A stretch of DNA of 64,000 bases from Dicaeum eximium (lineage: Eukaryota; Chordata; Aves; Passeriformes; Dicaeidae), in assembly GCA_013396995.1 (NCBI GenBank), contig VWZP01006690.1, positions 1,142,224 to 1,206,223 of the forward strand, in the 5' to 3' direction. The position numbers were made by a program, and so were the translations under genes. Numbering within the stretch: the first letter of the stretch is position 1; the number at the start of each line of letters is the position of its first letter. Below the pieces are notes generated by a model that had not been told where the DNA came from, searched no databases, and worked only from the letters and a program-made list of their open reading frames with translations. Below are positions 38,907-51,095 of this stretch, piece by piece.

Positions 38907-38926
38907 GTGTGTGTGTGTGTGTGTGT
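38907..38926. repeat. (GT)10 microsatellite
   Basis: Ten uninterrupted GT dinucleotides, preceded by GAAGGAA and followed by AGTTTAC. Confidence 0.97.
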
Positions 38927-41523
38927 AGTTTACTATTTATTTGTTTGCCACTAGTTAGCTTACACAGGATGATAATTGCAGATATTGACTGCATTCTGTT
39001 CAAATCAACATGCCCTAATATTTTAAAAAATAATGTGTTTATAATGTAAACAGTGATTGTTCCTAAGCTATGGCAGTAATGATTTTAATGCACTGAGGTT
39101 TCTCAGCTTTGCAGCAGGCAATAGCATATGGTAATACAGAATATAATAGTGATTAGCATGGTTTAGACAAGGTTACTGCAAGGTCAAAGACATTTTCCAG
39201 GGGTCCCCATGCGGCTCCAGGTGTAACTTAATAGCAATAATCCTTAAAAAACTATTGGCACTGCAAAAGCACATGGTGTTTTTAGAGTAGACCTCAGCCT
39301 GCTAGTCAGATGTGACCCACCTCAGAGATCATTGAACCCTTTCATAGTCCAAGACTGCATAACATTTACACTGTCTGTAAAGAGCTATGAAAGATACAAA
39401 AAGCAGAGAATCTGAACATGAAACTCCAGAGACACAAAATACAATATTAACCAGGTTTGAAAGTCTCAGGACCTCTCGTTATAGAATTGTGCTGTTCCAC
39501 TAATTACTTTGGGGACTGAAGCTGTTTGGCATTTCAGAGGCTTGGATGTGAGCTGTCTGCTTCCATCCTGCATGGGGAAAAGCAAATTGAGTAGGAACCA
39601 TAACAGGCATTTCTCTGTGCTCAAGGAAAAGCAGAGACCTTGGCCAGGTTTTACTCCCAGTTCCTGAGATGGTGTAGTTTTACCAGTTAAGAGGTTTGCC
39701 AACTCAGGAAAAAGCTTCTTCAGTGTTATCACAATAGCACAATGCTCATTTTACCCTCCTCTTTCCCAGCAAGAGAAATGTGCAATTTCTCTTATGAAAA
39801 TTGCATAATTCTCCTGGTAACTGAATTGTCTCTAAGTCCTTTTTCTGCAGTTATAAAAGAAGAACCATTTGTATACCTTGGAGAAGATAAAAGTAGTAGG
39901 AGTGAGGATGACTAGAATAGCTGATTTTCCTCTAAGAACAAAACTGCTGTTGCATTGATTTGGCCACAGTGAGTGTTTCCCAATATGGGCTTTGAAAGCT
40001 GCAGAGGATGTTAATTCCTGTTACCCTTTTTATTTTATATGTAAATGTGTGTGAAGAGCTTATGTTTAAAAATAGGGGTGGGGAGGATGCTGAGGGTTTT
40101 TGCTATGGGGGAAACTTTCAAATAGGACTAGACAGCTCTAAGTATCCTGCAAAAAAATCATGTAAATCTCTTTGAATATGCTTCTCACCAGTAAGAACTT
40201 CTTAGCAGTAGTTCTTAACCAACCTAGAAAATAATTTATTTTTAATGAAACATCAAATCTCAAATTGTTAGTCCATTCAGATTTTTAGTTTAAGTTGAAA
40301 TGCTGAAATGATATTCAGGTCCTCTTTTCCTCACCTTTAAACTCACTGCTGTTCTTTTCCATGGATGCACTATTATCTCAGCAAATGGGAGCAGCCAATG
40401 TGACCTTAATTATATTTGTACTTCTCTGAACTAAACAGCTGTGATCTTATCACCTTCCTTCTTATTCCCATTCCTTCCATCTACTCCTAGCAGTTTTCTT
40501 TATTTCTGTCCCTGTGAGATCGTGGAAGTGTGAGCTGCACCTTGAGCCAGACCTGCATGGTCAGCACATTTCCGTGTCTTACAGGCATTGTAATCTCCAT
40601 GTTCTTTTCTATTTCTGTCTTTATGAAAACTTACATTTTGTTTATTTCTCAACTGCCACTCTGCAGTGAGATGATTCCAGTATTCAGAGCATAATGGCAT
40701 CCATAACCTTCTTTCTCAAATGTTGGTTTTGTACTCAAAACATTTGGATAAGTTGAACTATTTCTCCTTGTGTGTGTTTATTTTTATGACATTTCTAAAC
40801 ACTAACATACATTTTTCCTAAATATTTGAGTCTGACAGGCCATTTCAGATGTCCTTCAAATTTGTTGAGCTTGGAATAGCAAAGAAATGAGAGGATATTT
40901 ACAGACCAGGGCTAGTGCTATGAGTTGTGTGTTGTAAAGGATGCTGGACAGATTTACCTACCTCTGTGGCCTGAATGCCTGCATGTTGTGGTATTGCATC
41001 CTGTATGCTGAGGACTTCCTGAAATAATGTTTAGCATTTTAAAAAGGTCGATTATGTAATGTGATGTACTGAGTTAGACCATGAAATGCTTTGAAGTCAG
41101 AGAATGAGAAACCCACAGTTTAGGTGATCAAGAAAGTTATTAAATATTGATACCTTGAGAAAATGGATGTGTCGTCAATTCTTTCACACTGCAATCTAAA
41201 TAAATAACGAATTTATTTTTTGAGGGAGCTGGATGCACGTAGCAGAACCAGTTTTATAGAGAGAAATTGAGGCAATGGTGATAATAGCCCTATTTAATCA
41301 TGGTATTTTACATATTTCTCAGAGCAGTGGGTGGGTACATTCGAGTGTATAAGAACCAGAGTTGCCAGCTTGTTGCTCACGTCAGTGTATTCCCCAGCTG
41401 GTTCTGCATATTTCTCTGGAAACCTTTCTTCTTCCTGAGGCTGGGAGGGAAAGTAGGATGTGAGGTTATCTGCAGCATGATGCTTGCACCCCCTTGCTGT
41501 CTGTGGGCTACAGCTTCACATGG

Positions 41524-41588
41524 GTTTGACAGCTGGACTCGATGACCTTGGAAGCTTTTTCCAGCCGTAATAATTTTGTAATTCTATA
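41524..41588 (+). mobile_element. CR1 non-LTR retrotransposon fragment, 3' tail
   Basis: The segment contains GACAGCTGGACTCGATGACC and then CTTGGAAGCTTTTTCCAGCC, ending TTTTGTAATTCTATAA. This follows the well-known avian CR1 3' end (a GGACTNGATGATCTT-type motif, TTCCAACC-like block, then ATTCTATGATTCT repeats). Only the terminal part is clear; it is diverged. Plus-strand orientation is given by the ATTCTATA end. Confidence 0.65.
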
Positions 41589-41933
41589 ACTGTAGAGCCT
41601 CAGTGCTGGAACAACAAAAGCCCGTGATTTTAGACAGAAAGCTGAGGTAGTTATTTACACATAGGCAGCCCAAGAGGAATGCAGTACAAATGAGCTCCAG
41701 TGAGCTGCAGCCCGTGTGCCAGCAGTGGCTGTGGCTCGGCAGCCCGTGCACGAACAGCTGCGCTCATGTGCACAAAGACCAATTACCATCCTCCTAATTG
41801 CAAAGTGCTCCCACTGGCTTCATTGTGCTGGGAAAGCTTGGTTCTGGATTCTTAGTCTTCAGCAGGCGCTGCAGGGCTTGAGCAGACCAGGCATGGGGCT
41901 GTCACCAAGTCAGGGCTGCCTCTGTTGCAGCGC

Positions 41934-41970
41934 CGTGTTTGCGTGTGCGCACTCGTGCGTGTGTGCGTGT
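41934..41970. repeat. Alternating GT/GC tract
   Basis: A stretch of mostly alternating purine-pyrimidine sequence (GCGTGTGCGCACTCGTGCGT, then GTGTGCGTGT). Such tracts can adopt Z-DNA and mutate readily. It may be a decayed GT microsatellite; the several CpG dinucleotides are unusual for the region. Confidence 0.7.
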
Positions 41971-44900
41971 TTTAAACAAACAGCTCCTCAATCCTCTCCA
42001 GTGTGACTGCACTGCTCTGATCACAGACCCTCATTTGCTGATTTTAGCAGCAATAATATGAATCATTTTAGGGCAGTGGATGACTCAGTGGTCGTTAAGG
42101 CCAGAGAAACCTTGCCAGTGTGTGGCAAAGAGCCCCCGGTAGCGCCGTGCACCAAGGACAGCCCGTGTTGTGTGATTGCCATGGCCTGGAGAAGATGGAA
42201 AACCTTGGAACAGGATTCTGTGAAAGTCCTGCTTCATTCTTAGTAGGGGTCAAAGCAGATTGCTGGACTGGGAATCTCAGGGTGGTTTCTAATGCTGGCC
42301 TGCCATTACCACGTCATGGGATTTGGTGAGCCTTGGTTTCCCTCCAGCCTCTTCAGTTTGTAAGTGAGGCCTTTGCTGGATTTAGTGTCTCTTGCCATTA
42401 TCTCATATGGAGCAGGCACTAAGGCCTTGGCAGACAATCACTGGCTTTGCAGCAATAAAATAGTTACTAATACTAAATTACTGATTTTTCTCCTAACCTG
42501 CAGTCTATTGGCATAACCTCACCACATCTGTCCCTTTGTCAGCAGGAGCCTAAAGGACAGGGAGGTGTAAGCAAGCAGAGAATGTCAGTGAGCCACCAAT
42601 ATTTAGGATGAAGTATAACAATGAAGGTAAGCCTCCAAAATAGTCTTATTCCACAATTACCTGCAAGGCAAACTGTAAATCCTTGACAGGACTGACTGAC
42701 ACCATGTTGGTCCTCATTCTGTGGAGGCACATTTGCAGTGTGAGCACACAAAGTACTGCTTTTAAAGCTGTGGCCATGAAATTATTAACAACTCAAGGAA
42801 AATGCTGGGTTTTTTGACCTTTGTGGAATGCTTTGTCCTGAGCTTACACAGAAACTTCTTTTTCTTTTAACCTTATATAAGTTATGTTGTTAGATCATGT
42901 TTTTAAAGAATTTTCCACATGATATTTTCAGTGGACACACTTGTGACATTTGCTGTTCGTGTGACCCCTGTGAACTCACTGAAATGCCCTCAGGGAGTCA
43001 TGAATATGAAAGTGTTTCCTTTTTTGGCTTCATTTTTCACTGTTTTTGCTGGCTGGTTGGTTGTGTACAGTGCAGAGCAGCTGTCCTGAATGTTATTGTT
43101 CTGTCATCCTTACAAGGGGCACAAAGGAAAAACCTTCTGGAGAAAGCAGCTTTGTTTCCTCTCAAGAACTTCAACATGAGAAAAATGACAGAAAAAGAGG
43201 ACTTAATGAAAGAATTTGAACTATTGCAGGCGTGATCAAAATATTTTTTAATGAAGTAGGTTATAAAAAGAGAAGTCATGGAGTTATGGTTTTGGAGATT
43301 TAATCAGAAGAGTTGATTCATATTCCAAAAATTATCTTTGTGCTGGAGCTGCATCTTCATTAAGGGCCTGCATTTTAATGGTGTACCAACCAAACTAAAG
43401 ATCTCTTTGTGGATATAAGATGGTGACAGTCCTATTTTAATATTGTGATGTCTTTTAATTGCCTTCCCTGCACAGACTGTGCCCAAACCCCACCACACCT
43501 GTCCATAGAGCCCTTTGTTAAACTGGCAGGTGAGAGGGAGGAACAGGAGGGACACTGTCACTGCCTAACTCAGTACATCAAGAGCCCATCCACTGGCAGA
43601 AAATAAAATACCAAATGGCTGTTTCAAAGGAAAAAAAATGCCCAGAAAAAACTCTGCTTCAGGAGAACTGAAACTGTGAGTGAGAAGCTGTATTTGCAAT
43701 TGAGGCTTGTTTGCCAGTGCAGAAAGAGGCAGAGTGAGAGAGAGAGTGTTGGGGATGGGATGGAACAGCCACAGGGCAGCTGCATCAAATGTAGCAATGC
43801 CCCACTCACATTTCTCCATTAAATAAGGAAAATAGTATCCAGCCCATATAACAAGGAGAAGAAATCCCTCCTTATGTTGGTAAAAGGTTCCAACTGCTGA
43901 ATAAAAATTTTATATTTTGAATAAGCGATGCAGCAGAATATTCAGGACAGCAATCTTGATTTAGGGGCTGAGCACTGGGAGGTGCAGTTCTGTCCTGCTA
44001 TGTGCTATTGAATTCAACAGTGTTGCCATCTGATTCAAATGAATCTCCTGAGTGTGAGGGAGCCAGTTTTCCATTCCCTAATGTGCTGGTGTAAGTGTTA
44101 CACTTCCCAAAAGTGATATAATGCCCCCAAATATTTGGTTGGTTTATTTTACTTCCTGTATTTATTTACATTTTAATTGCTACAGATGGAATAAATTCTC
44201 TACTTTGAAGTTTCATTACATTAATGAAGCTGGCATAGTGTAGCCCAATGATTTTGGAACCTCTCTTCAACCTTTCCAGTTCTGTGGAAGAGAATTTCAA
44301 GTAAAAGACAATGAGGCCTGAGTAAGTTGTTCAACACAAGGCATCCTCAGAGGTACAGGAGGAAGAAAAAGATATGTATCAAATTTCATAGTCAGCAGGA
44401 ACATTAGCCCTTAATAAAATTGAATGTGGTGTTTTGGAATTTTTTAAGGAACAAGATTTATAATTAATTATACTGTTTTTTCTTTCCAATTTTTTTTCTT
44501 TTTAAATTTTTTTCATTTTTCCCAGTACCTTTTCTCCTGTGATATGTTAGAAATAAGCACTGTGGTGTGTCCTGACAGACAGAGACAGCAGCATATGTTT
44601 TTAGGAGCTGTGTGTATGTACTGGACTCTGCCAGAGCTGCTTCAGGTATGTCACAGCCCTTTATGTTTGCACCCATTTTCAAATACATTTTTCTGTTTTG
44701 TTACAACTCCAGCAAGAACTAATGAAATGGAGACCTGGAGGAAAGCGGAGGGTGGGAGTGCAGGACCCCCCTGGGATTTGTGCACAGGTGACCTGACACT
44801 GAATTCCAGCCCTGTGAAGGGGACACAGCCCTCAGCTGTGACTGTCCTGGTGGCACCAGGTTGTCCTAGTTGCAGTTGAGTGTCAGAAGAATGGGTTTTT

Positions 44901-45032
44901 GTTCAGCCATCCTTGATGTTATGCCCTTTCATACCTATCAGAGAAAGTGTCTACGCAGGTGCTGGTGCAGAAATACATCACTTGAGCTGTGAACAATGAG
45001 CTACATTCTTCTAACACTAAACTCAGATCTCG

Positions 45033-45034
<2 letters not shown>

Positions 45035-45061
<27 letters not shown>
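45035..45061 (+). repeat. A27 homopolymer
   Basis: An uninterrupted run of 27 A follows CAGATCTCGTT. A long pure poly(A) can mark the end of a retroposed copy, but I recognise no body upstream and no clear target-site duplication. A simple homopolymer expansion is as likely. Confidence 0.9.
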
Positions 45062-45064
<3 letters not shown>

Positions 45065-45846
45065 CAGGTTGCACAGGGAACCAGAACTTTCAGTTCAGAC
45101 CGTGCCAGGGTAAGTAGTAAGTGGTGGGTTTGAAAGGCCTTGTCAGATTTATGTTCAGATGGTGTGTGCAGTGTTGTGAGAGCAGAAGTGAGTGTATTGC
45201 ACAGGTAGGTACTGAGGACCCCTCTCACTCCTGTGTCAGCCTGAGAAACTTTGAAAATCAGTCTTCCCCAGTGTGGATGTCTTATCTGTTGAGTGTACCA
45301 TGTACTAGACATTTTAAAATCCTTGTATTTTCCCACATGACTTCTTCTGGAATAAAGTGCAGCTGCAAATGGATTTCCACTCTCTAATTTCCTTTCCCTG
45401 CAATGTGGCAACTTGAAGCTTGGCAAATGCAGTTTTTATAACCTATGACAAATGTGCTCATAACCTGGTACTTTAACATCACCTGCTCACTATTCTTGCC
45501 TTAATCTGAAAAGCTGAATAATAAACATTCAGGCAGGAAAAACTATTGAGACTATTGAGTGGCTGTTACAATAACTCTGATTCCATACCTTGAAGGACTA
45601 AAATGAAATTGAACCTGATAACATCAGTTTTGTGCAACCTGTCTTTTCTATCAACTTTTAATCATTTTTCATAACAACTCTGCACTAACACCCTATCCTG
45701 GAAATGCATTCCTCTGTTGTTCTCTGGTATTACACACTCCTTGTTTTGCTTTTATAAATAATATTTCTTGCTCTCATTAATCTTTGCTCCCTACATATCA
45801 CCAGGTAGATTTGATGGATTTCTCATCCTGAAAGCCATCTGCTCAG

Positions 45847-45864
45847 TTATGTTAGGTAACATAA
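45847..45864. repeat. Short palindrome, 8-bp arms and 2-bp centre
   Basis: TTATGTTA (45847-45854), GG, TAACATAA (45857-45864). The arms are perfectly complementary. No flanking gene is known, so it is recorded only as a structure. Confidence 0.75.
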
Positions 45865-47030
45865 ACCCATCCACCAAAAGGCAGGTTGATAGAAGTTCCT
45901 GCTAAACCAAAGCCCTCATTTATGACCCTTCCTTCCAACCCTTGCCCCCTGGCCAGGCCTTCCCAGCTAAAACCTTTCAGGCAGCTCTGGGACTCAGGAC
46001 ACGTTTTGGAGTTGTCCAGTTGGCCATGGTAGGAACTCCTGGGGCCTGCCTGGGGAGGCTGGCCTGAGTGCATGGAAAGAGGTGGATGGACTGTCCTAAA
46101 AGGGAAGGAGTCATAGACTCACTCCTGTGGTAGGTTATTGTGCCCAAAACAGAAGAAGGATGAAACTGGAAGGACAGAATTCAGAGACAGTGGAGAAAGT
46201 CAGGTAGACAGCGTGTCCTTGGAGCCTGGGGGTTGGGTGACCCTGAAAGACAGCAGCAGCAGGATGAGGGGCTCCTTTCTGATCCAGGGAAATTCAGCTC
46301 CTGCTCTTCCTGCACAAACCCTTGTGCACTCCATCAGGGAACTGGGTATGATGGTAAAGGGCTTCACAAAGGAGGCAAAATGAAATAAACTATTTATTTC
46401 TTTTAACCAGGCCTTTCCCTGCCTTTTTTGCCCTGCACTTGCAAGGTGGAGAGCTGCTTGTGCAAAGGGCCATGTCTGGGACTGTGGCCTGTCCTCTGGA
46501 TGGAAAATGCATCTGCCAGCAGACCTCAAGCTGTGGTAAAAGCCTGAAGGGCTCTGAGACATTCAATCAAGTTTGTAAGAGCAATGTAGTGGGTCTGTCA
46601 TGCTCATGACTGAACAGTTGTATTTCTACAGTGTTTTGACTGAAGAGATTTTCTGTTTGACCTGCCCATGTACAGAAGCACTCTGGCATGAACCAGATGG
46701 GCCGTACTCAGGCTATTTTTTACTTTTCCTCTGATATTTCTTATCCTAGTGAGTTAGAGTCACTGAGGTCACTGGTCAGCAGTACAGGGGTATATGCCAG
46801 TACCCCAAGCAGTGGGTCAGGCAAGGGAGGTTTTTTGTCAGGGTGATGGGTGCTAGCCTCAGGTGGCCACAGAGGAGTCACAGCCATGAGCACCAGCTGC
46901 CCAGTTTTTCTCAGCATGAAAAGACACTCTGGTATCAAACAGAGCCCAACTGCTGCTGACTGCATCCAGCTGCATGAAAAAGTGTCTACACAGCTTGTGC
47001 CTTCTAAAGCATGCAAGTGGTGGTATGTGT

Positions 47031-47062
47031 AATTTTCACCACTTTGGGAAGTGGTGAAAATT
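47031..47062. repeat. Perfect 14-bp inverted repeat with a 4-nt loop
   Basis: AATTTTCACCACTT (47031-47044), loop TGGG, AAGTGGTGAAAATT (47049-47062). All 14 pairs match. It is too short for a microRNA precursor and lies in apparently intergenic DNA. A perfect 32-nt hairpin is unusual for old unique sequence. Confidence 0.9.
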
Positions 47063-50000
47063 TTCTCCCACGGGAGAGGTGGGATTTCTCACTCAGAGGG
47101 ATGCATGTTGTACTGACTCTGGAGACTGAATATGTGCCTCCAAGTGGAATTTCACAGCCTGGCCCTCCTCCTCAGAGCTCACAGGGCTTCTGGTTTCCTT
47201 TTGCAAGAGGAAAAAGTTGCTCCTGGAAGAGTAACTCCACTCTTGGGCTAATTACCTTGCATTGTTTGCAATCCTTGAAGCATCTAAGTTGATATGCTGA
47301 GTGCAAGAAGGGAAAAGTGGCTAGAACCTGCAGCTTAATGAAAACTAATACAAGTTTAGATAAAAACAAGCAAACAAGTCCCTAGTGAGATACCTGAGCC
47401 ACAGTTCCACAAAATTTAATTAATCTTTCCTTTGCATGAAACATTATGATGCAGGGAAGAATCTGTGCCGAGGATAGCAGTGACTAATTTCACAGCAAGG
47501 AGTAAACTTTTGTGTGTGATTTTGTCTCACCACATGCCTGGAAGTAGGTACAAAGGAATAACAACTGAGGACCTCAGGTACAGAGAAGCTGCTGGATAGG
47601 CCAGGTCATGAGCTGACATCATCAGGTAAATATAGGCAGGAGGTGTTTGGTTCTTTTCAATCAAGAAGCAGAGGGAAATATTTTTAGTGCATGTTTGAAA
47701 CACCTCTGTGTGCTCCAGATGGTGTGGGACTGGTCTGGGCTCTGACCTCAGCCACTGCTAAAGTTGGGATCTACACAGCACTTTGGCCAAATGTCCCAGG
47801 AACACCAGGTATGTAGAGTTAAAGCTTTATATCTCACATGCTAACCAGATAAACCTTTCCAGATGTTTAACACAACCATTTGTAAGGCAAGAACATTTAG
47901 TATGTCCTCACAACAGGCAGAAGTTTCTCCTGAGTAGTCCCTACCCACAGCTGTTTGTTTCCATATTGCAAATATATAAAAACAATTACTTAAGAGGTAA
48001 ATATTTGTTTGCTCATGAGATCCATACCAGTATCTATGAACTGGGTGAAGGGCTGCATTTCCCTTAGCCAGGATCCTGTTTATTGCCTCACTTTCAGACC
48101 TCCTGTCATAGCCTTAGAGGGAAGTAAATATGCCTGGGATTCACTGAATTCTGCTTTTTGTGTACCTCTGCCTGTGGAATCAGCTTTTGTGCTGGCAGGA
48201 GCATCTACACAGGAGGAGGCAGCTCCTGAGTCCTGAGGAGAAGGACTTTGGTCTGAGAGCAGCTGGGGACGCTGGCAGCTGCCCCAGCTGCTGCTGCAGG
48301 CTGGCTCTGCGTGATTTCCTTCCAGCAGCAGTCAGTGCTCTCTTTTATCTTCAAAAAAATCCCCCTCCTGCTGCTGCATGAATGGATTCCCTGTCCTGGG
48401 AAAAGAAAGGAGACCAAGACAGTGAGAGTCCTACCCTTACTGTGTGCATTTTAGATGGGGTTGAAAGGCTGGAAGGTGATGCCTCAGCCACCTTGGTCAG
48501 CCCTGCCTTGGTCAGGTCAGTGCCCAGTGTGGGGCAGCCCCAGCAAGCAGGAGGGCAGGCAGGGAGAGCTCCTGCCTGCCAGAGCTGTAAGGCTTGAAGG
48601 GCACCATCCCACACACTCTGACAGTGCTGGGAGACGAGCAGTTTACAGACTCTTTCCACTGACTTTTCCCTCTGACACCTCATCTGCTGTTTTTAACCTT
48701 AACCACTTTTGATTATACCAGTAATGTTTCTACCCCTGCATGTGTTCCACAAATCACTAGGTCATTAAATATCCAGCTGATGATGGAGACTGTGTCTCCC
48801 AGAGCTGGTGGTCAGCCAAAATAGCTGGATTTGCTCTGGAGAGACAATATTTGTAGAGCTAAAGACCCAAAATAAGAATGAGGAAATGATGTGGCAGATT
48901 TCATGAGAGAAATGTCTGAACTTCCCTGATGAGTTTATTTTGCCACTCTGTGATGAGGTACTACCCTGACAAAAAGCAGGTGGTTGATTAAGTGTCACAT
49001 CAGCTCCGTGGCACTGGTGATCCCAGGGAGGACTCTCTGACAGCAAAAGGAGCTGGGTTTCATCCTCTGCATGTCTTGCATGTAATTTGTTGCACGGGCT
49101 GAGGGCACTGTGAGAGATGAGCAGCTCATCACTCCTTGGATCTCTCCGTCTCCTTTCCCGTCAGACATTTAATGTACAGTGTGCATTCCTGACTGCTGCA
49201 GTGCCAGGAAATCTCTTGCCACAGAATTCTGATTGAGTTGGGTTTTTTTGCTTGTTTTGTTGAAAATACGGTTTCACAAAAAACGCAGCATTGCTGCAGA
49301 TCTTTTGTTACCTGCTTTTGCATGACAAGAAGTTAGAATACTTACAGGAAAACCTGAAAATATTAACACAGGAAAATTAGCAAACATATTTATAAGTTAA
49401 TCCGGAGAAAAATAATGGTGGTGTGTTGGGTTTTTCTAATGGGGATGGAAAAGCAGAAGAGCTGTCAATATTATTTTTATGCCAAATAAGTAATGATAAC
49501 AAGATCAGCCTTTTTTAACACCCTCTTTCCTCTGTTTGACTTATACTTGACTTATTGAAGCCCAAGACCTGCATTATTTCATAAATGCATTGGGCACAAA
49601 TGCATAGTGAATGCTCTGATGGGGGGGAAGTTAATTAGGATGAAGAGGGAAGCTGCATTCCAGGTACAGGAGCCATTAGTATTCTTCTGCTCTAGTTCCT
49701 TGAACTGCTGCATTTATTAACCTTTAGCCAGATCAGAGCTGATTTCTCCTGTTTCTTACATAATGTTGGAATTATAATTGACAGTACTGATGAAAGGGAA
49801 AAGTCTCTCTGCAACTCAAATTTTTCTTGCTTTCATGTAGAGGGCTTTAGAACAAGAGTCTTATCAGCTGTGAATAATTGCATCTCATTAGCTGTGTACA
49901 GGAGTTATATGTATATGCATATTGGAGTCGTGTATATATTTGGCTGGGAAATGTTATGGCTTTCTTCAAGTGGCACTGGGGATGTGAAATTCAGTGTGCA

Positions 50001-50495
50001 TGGCATGTTTATGTAACTAAGTGACACTGCTGAAGAGGTAGGAGATGATGGTTGCACGCTTGGGTGTTTGCAATGGTTTTCTGCGGCACCTCAATAGGTT
50101 TTGCTCTTCTTGGAAAATTTAGTTCTGTGCCGATCTTGTAAATCCAAATTCACAGAAAGTTTTGGAGTCTAATAGACAGAGAAAGCTGCCAGAAAAGTAA
50201 TTTGCATGAGAATGCTAAGTTGTCTTAGCCCTCAAATCCTTTACAAGAGTAGGAAGATCAAATAATCGATTTACAATCTTTTGATTGCACCCTTTATATT
50301 GATTTTTTTTCCCATATAGCTAAAAGAGGGTTCTTTTTAATAAATTGAGGTGGTTTATTTCAAAGAGGGCAGGTCTCTTCTCCTTAAAGGGGCTAAGCAG
50401 TTACCAGAGATGATTTTCCATTGTGCAGAAGCTGCAGCTGCCACATGGCTCTATGATAGGGGCTCCCACCCCTGGGAAGAACCTGGCTGCAGAGC

Positions 50496-50555
50496 AATCA
50501 TTAATTGCTTTCTGGTACAAGGACTAATCATGAATTGCTTTCTGGTACAAGGACT
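50496..50555. repeat. Two-copy 30-bp tandem duplication
   Basis: AATCATTAATTGCTTTCTGG plus TACAAGGACT (50496-50525) is followed directly by a copy with one T/G difference (50526-50555). Confidence 0.92.
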
Positions 50556-51065
50556 ATCTTGTTATTGCTTGTAGTTCAGAGACAATTCAACTCACACACG
50601 CATATATTGGCATGAAGAAAATGCCAACTGCTCTTATTTCCAGCAAAACAGTGACATAATTGTCAAGCCAGTGGAAAACAAAAGCTTCCTCCTAATTTAT
50701 TTGTTGTTAAACAAAGAAAAAAAATCTGCTGTTTAACTAAGAAGTGCTTTCCACACTTTGCAGGAAAAATAGCGAAAATTTAATGCTGGGATGATTCATG
50801 AAGATGATGTTGAAATATGAGTGTCATATAAATCCTCATGGATTCTTTTTTTCCAAAATGCAAACTGCTGATTTCTTCTTGATCCTATTGGATTACAGAT
50901 ATTTCACCTGAGCAGAGCTTTCACGTGGGGTCCATTTTATATTATTATTTTCTCAAAATTACAATTACAGGTGCCTTTATATGCAGCGTAACATCAAATT
51001 ATAGGAATATTTCTTACTTTAGGCTACTTTATGCTTTCTCTTAAAGAAGAAAGTAAAGTATCATC

Positions 51066-51095
51066 TTTTTTTCTTTTTTTCTTTTTTTTTTTTCC
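51066..51095. repeat. T-rich low-complexity tract
   Basis: T-runs of 7-12 separated by single C residues. On the opposite strand it would be an A-rich tract. No associated mobile element was recognised. Confidence 0.85.

Larger units (their letters stand above)
36745..45034. other. Intergenic flank downstream of GRIN2A, first part
   Basis: No gene was recognised. It contains two minisatellites (37055-37219 and 37328-37396), a GT microsatellite (38907-38926), a CR1 tail (41524-41588) and a GT/GC alternating tract (41934-41970). Remaining sequence is unique, moderately AT-rich and has only short, overlapping open frames. A 112-codon plus-strand frame ending at 43235 has a Lys/Glu-rich, helix-like end but no supporting splice structure or recognised family. 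Confidence 0.7.

Noticed and set aside
43100..43235. Lys/Glu-rich end of an open frame that reads like a helical exon
   Set aside because: It is preceded by a plausible AG but has no matching donor or partner exon, and no known family was recognised.
46680..46740. Possible further CR1 tail (AACCAGATGGGCCGTACTC)
   Set aside because: Only about 15 bases resemble the CR1 end and the flanks do not follow; too weak to call.
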